DNA of 13,010 nucleotides from Eggerthellaceae bacterium (GTDB taxonomy: Bacteria; Actinomycetota; Coriobacteriia; Coriobacteriales; Eggerthellaceae): the NCBI GenBank assembly GCA_900754495.1, contig CAAEDC010000169.1:1-13010 (forward strand), read 5' to 3'. The stretch's first letter is position 1. Every line of letters starts with the position of its first letter. Positions 12,158 through 13,010 of the stretch are shown in pieces. Position numbers and translations under genes: made by a program. A model generated the notes under the pieces. It worked only from the letters and a program-made list of their open reading frames with translations, ran no database searches and was not told where the DNA came from.

Positions 12158-12690
12158 TCCTGAAGGCGTACTACTCGGGAGGCCGCATCGACGTCTTCGA
12201 CACCGACCACCATGTCGATGCCGCGCCGCAGAGGGGAAACCTCCTCGCCAACTACACGCTCGACCTGTCGGACGTCGCAGGAGACGGGCTCTGGCTGCGC
12301 TCCTACTATCACGAGGCGGCGGAGGCCTACCGCGAGGAGCCGGGGCCGACGGGCCTTCCCGTTGCCCGAAGGCGCGACGGGTGGAGCTTCCTCATCGCCG
12401 ACGCCGACGACTTGGATCGCCTCAACCGTCTGACAGTTGATGGGGAGACTATCCTAGCGCGAATCGCCGGCGAACTCGTAGACATCGCCGCCCTTGCATG
12501 GGCGTACGACGTCTCGGAGGAATATCCCTCCTTGATTCTCTCCGCCTTTCGGTCCCCCAATCTCGTCTCGCCCGAAGGGGGCAAGGACATGTCAGAGGAG
12601 ATAGGCGTCCCTCGTTCCGTTATCGAAGCGGCTTCGCGCGAATTCACATCAACAGACTCGAGCCTGACCCCGCACGAATGCCGATTCTAG
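12154..12690 (+). CDS. Hypothetical protein coupled to the relaxase, 178 residues
   Basis: ATG 12154 overlaps the relaxase stop (ATGA) and GGAGAGGGG lies about 9 bp upstream, so translation is coupled. The product opens MILKAYYSGGRIDVFDT, then LLANYTLDLSDVAGDGLWLR and RRDGWSFLIADADDLDRLNRL, a beta-rich, acidic soluble protein. I think similar proteins follow relaxase genes on other Coriobacteriia elements, but cannot name a family. From about residue 120 (after ELVDIAALAW) the DNA becomes visibly less GC-rich and the protein loses resemblance to an ordered domain; the tail may come from fusion to other sequence. A role in mobilization is suggested only by coupling. Confidence 0.7.
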   Translation: MILKAYYSGGRIDVFDTDHHVDAAPQRGNLLANYTLDLSDVAGDGLWLRSYYHEAAEAYREEPGPTGLPVARRRDGWSFLIADADDLDRLNRLTVDGETILARIAGELVDIAALAWAYDVSEEYPSLILSAFRSPNLVSPEGGKDMSEEIGVPRSVIEAASREFTSTDSSLTPHECRF

Positions 12691-12734
12691 GCCAATCATT
12701 GAGCTCTCCTTGCGCTCCAGCATCGCAAATCCAC

Positions 12735-12740
12735 TATGAT
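12735..12740 (+). promoter_or_regulatory. -10 box 5 bp before an ATG, suggesting a leaderless mRNA
   Basis: TATGAT ends 5 bp before ATG 12746, so transcription would start at or beside the A of the start codon. TTGCGC at 12710-12715 is a possible -35, at a long 19-bp spacing. No ribosome site precedes the ATG. Leaderless genes are common in Actinomycetota. Confidence 0.4.
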
Positions 12741-12745
12741 TCGAG

Positions 12746-12964
12746 ATGTTCGACCACACGAAACGCTATCTTACGAAAGCAGGCGGCGCATTGGAGGCGA
12801 TTAGACACATCACTCTGCCGGAACGTCTCAAGGAGCATTTCGGGGAAAACTCGATGTGGGCAGTCCGAAAAGGCATCCCTTTCAAGGTGAAATCCTTCTC
12901 CGAGCTCATCAGGGTGACGGCCGAGATTTCTGAGGCTTCGGTAGTTTGTGTGACAAGGGGCTAG
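12746..12964 (+). CDS. Small hypothetical protein, 72 residues, possibly leaderless
   Basis: The frame runs from ATG 12746 to TAG 12964. There is no Shine-Dalgarno sequence, but a TATGAT box fits a leaderless start. Codon use is clearly less GC-rich than in the mob genes. The product (MFDHTKRYLTKAGGALEAIR, then LPERLKEHFGENSMWAVRKG and PFKVKSFSELIRVTAEISEA) looks like an ordinary small soluble alpha/beta protein with a basic N-terminus and no membrane segment. No family is recognised. It lies 55 bp after the mob operon and is probably a separate unit. It could be the remnant N-terminus of a longer gene. Confidence 0.45.
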   Translation: MFDHTKRYLTKAGGALEAIRHITLPERLKEHFGENSMWAVRKGIPFKVKSFSELIRVTAEISEASVVCVTRG

Positions 12965-12965
12965 C

Positions 12966-13010
12966 CTAGGCAGCAACGCTCTTCGCTCCCTTCACGCCCT
13001 TCTTCCTCGC
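12966..13010 (-). CDS. Possible C-terminus of a gene entering from the right
   Basis: On the minus strand the frame from the window edge reads ARKKGVKGAKSVAA then a TAG stop at 12968-12966. A short lysine-rich, alanine-ended tail is plausible for a real protein end and would be convergent with the 12746 gene, but 14 codons are too few to be sure. Another minus frame (EEEGREGSEERCCLG, stopping at 12963) is also open. Confidence 0.25.
   Translation of the reverse strand, partial: ARKKGVKGAKSVAA

Overview
This GC-rich window reads as accessory DNA: the maintenance and mobilization part of an integrative or mobilizable element (or integrative plasmid) from a high-GC Gram-positive bacterium. My best guess is a gut or oral member of Actinomycetota, class Coriobacteriia. 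The reasons are high GC at third codon positions, heavy AGG use for arginine, strong AGGAGG-type ribosome sites, a ParA-ParB-winged-helix Rep triad like those on Firmicutes and Coriobacteriia elements, and a MobC/HUH relaxase pair. The taxonomic call is inference; no rRNA or other marker gene is present.

Layout. (1) Positions 1-868: the 3' part of a tyrosine integrase that seems to lack the middle of its catalytic domain. It is followed by the promoter and exact 5' half of a tRNA-Gly (anticodon CCC) that stops at the end of the anticodon loop, so it is very likely an attachment-site junction. (2) 1186-4157: a tightly overlapping maintenance operon, parA-parB-rep, ending in a possible 19-residue cationic peptide gene. 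A perfect palindrome lies inside parB, and 15-bp tandem repeats lie in the linker of rep. (3) 4158-5239: mostly non-coding. It holds a consensus -10 box followed by a 91-bp nested inverted repeat, one 69-residue hypothetical protein, 10-bp iteron-like repeats and a hairpin. (4) 5154-6998: an AlbA_2/Schlafen-type ATP-binding regulator gene bracketed by two copies of the same four-half-site operator, the upstream copy overlapping its -10 box. (5) 7387-9011: two genes, a conserved hypothetical and a UPF0102/YraN-like protein with a substituted catalytic lysine. Each follows a related inverted-repeat leader. (6) 9144-10271: a DUF3800-family protein of different base composition, probably cargo or defence. 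(7) 10297-12690: a row of hairpins that looks like an origin of transfer, then mobC, relaxase and a translationally coupled hypothetical gene. (8) 12691-13010: a possibly leaderless small gene of lower GC and perhaps the end of an inward-facing gene.

Working together: ParA/ParB and Rep would give segregation and replication of the extrachromosomal form. MobC and the relaxase would process oriT for transfer; no type IV secretion or coupling protein is visible here. The integrase/tRNA junction marks chromosomal insertion or the circle joint. The AlbA_2 protein and the DUF3800 protein are the clearest passenger genes. The features most worth a second look are the duplicated AlbA_2 operator, the paired leader elements, the tRNA-Gly half with the internally deleted integrase, the palindrome within parB, and the nested inverted repeat downstream of rep.
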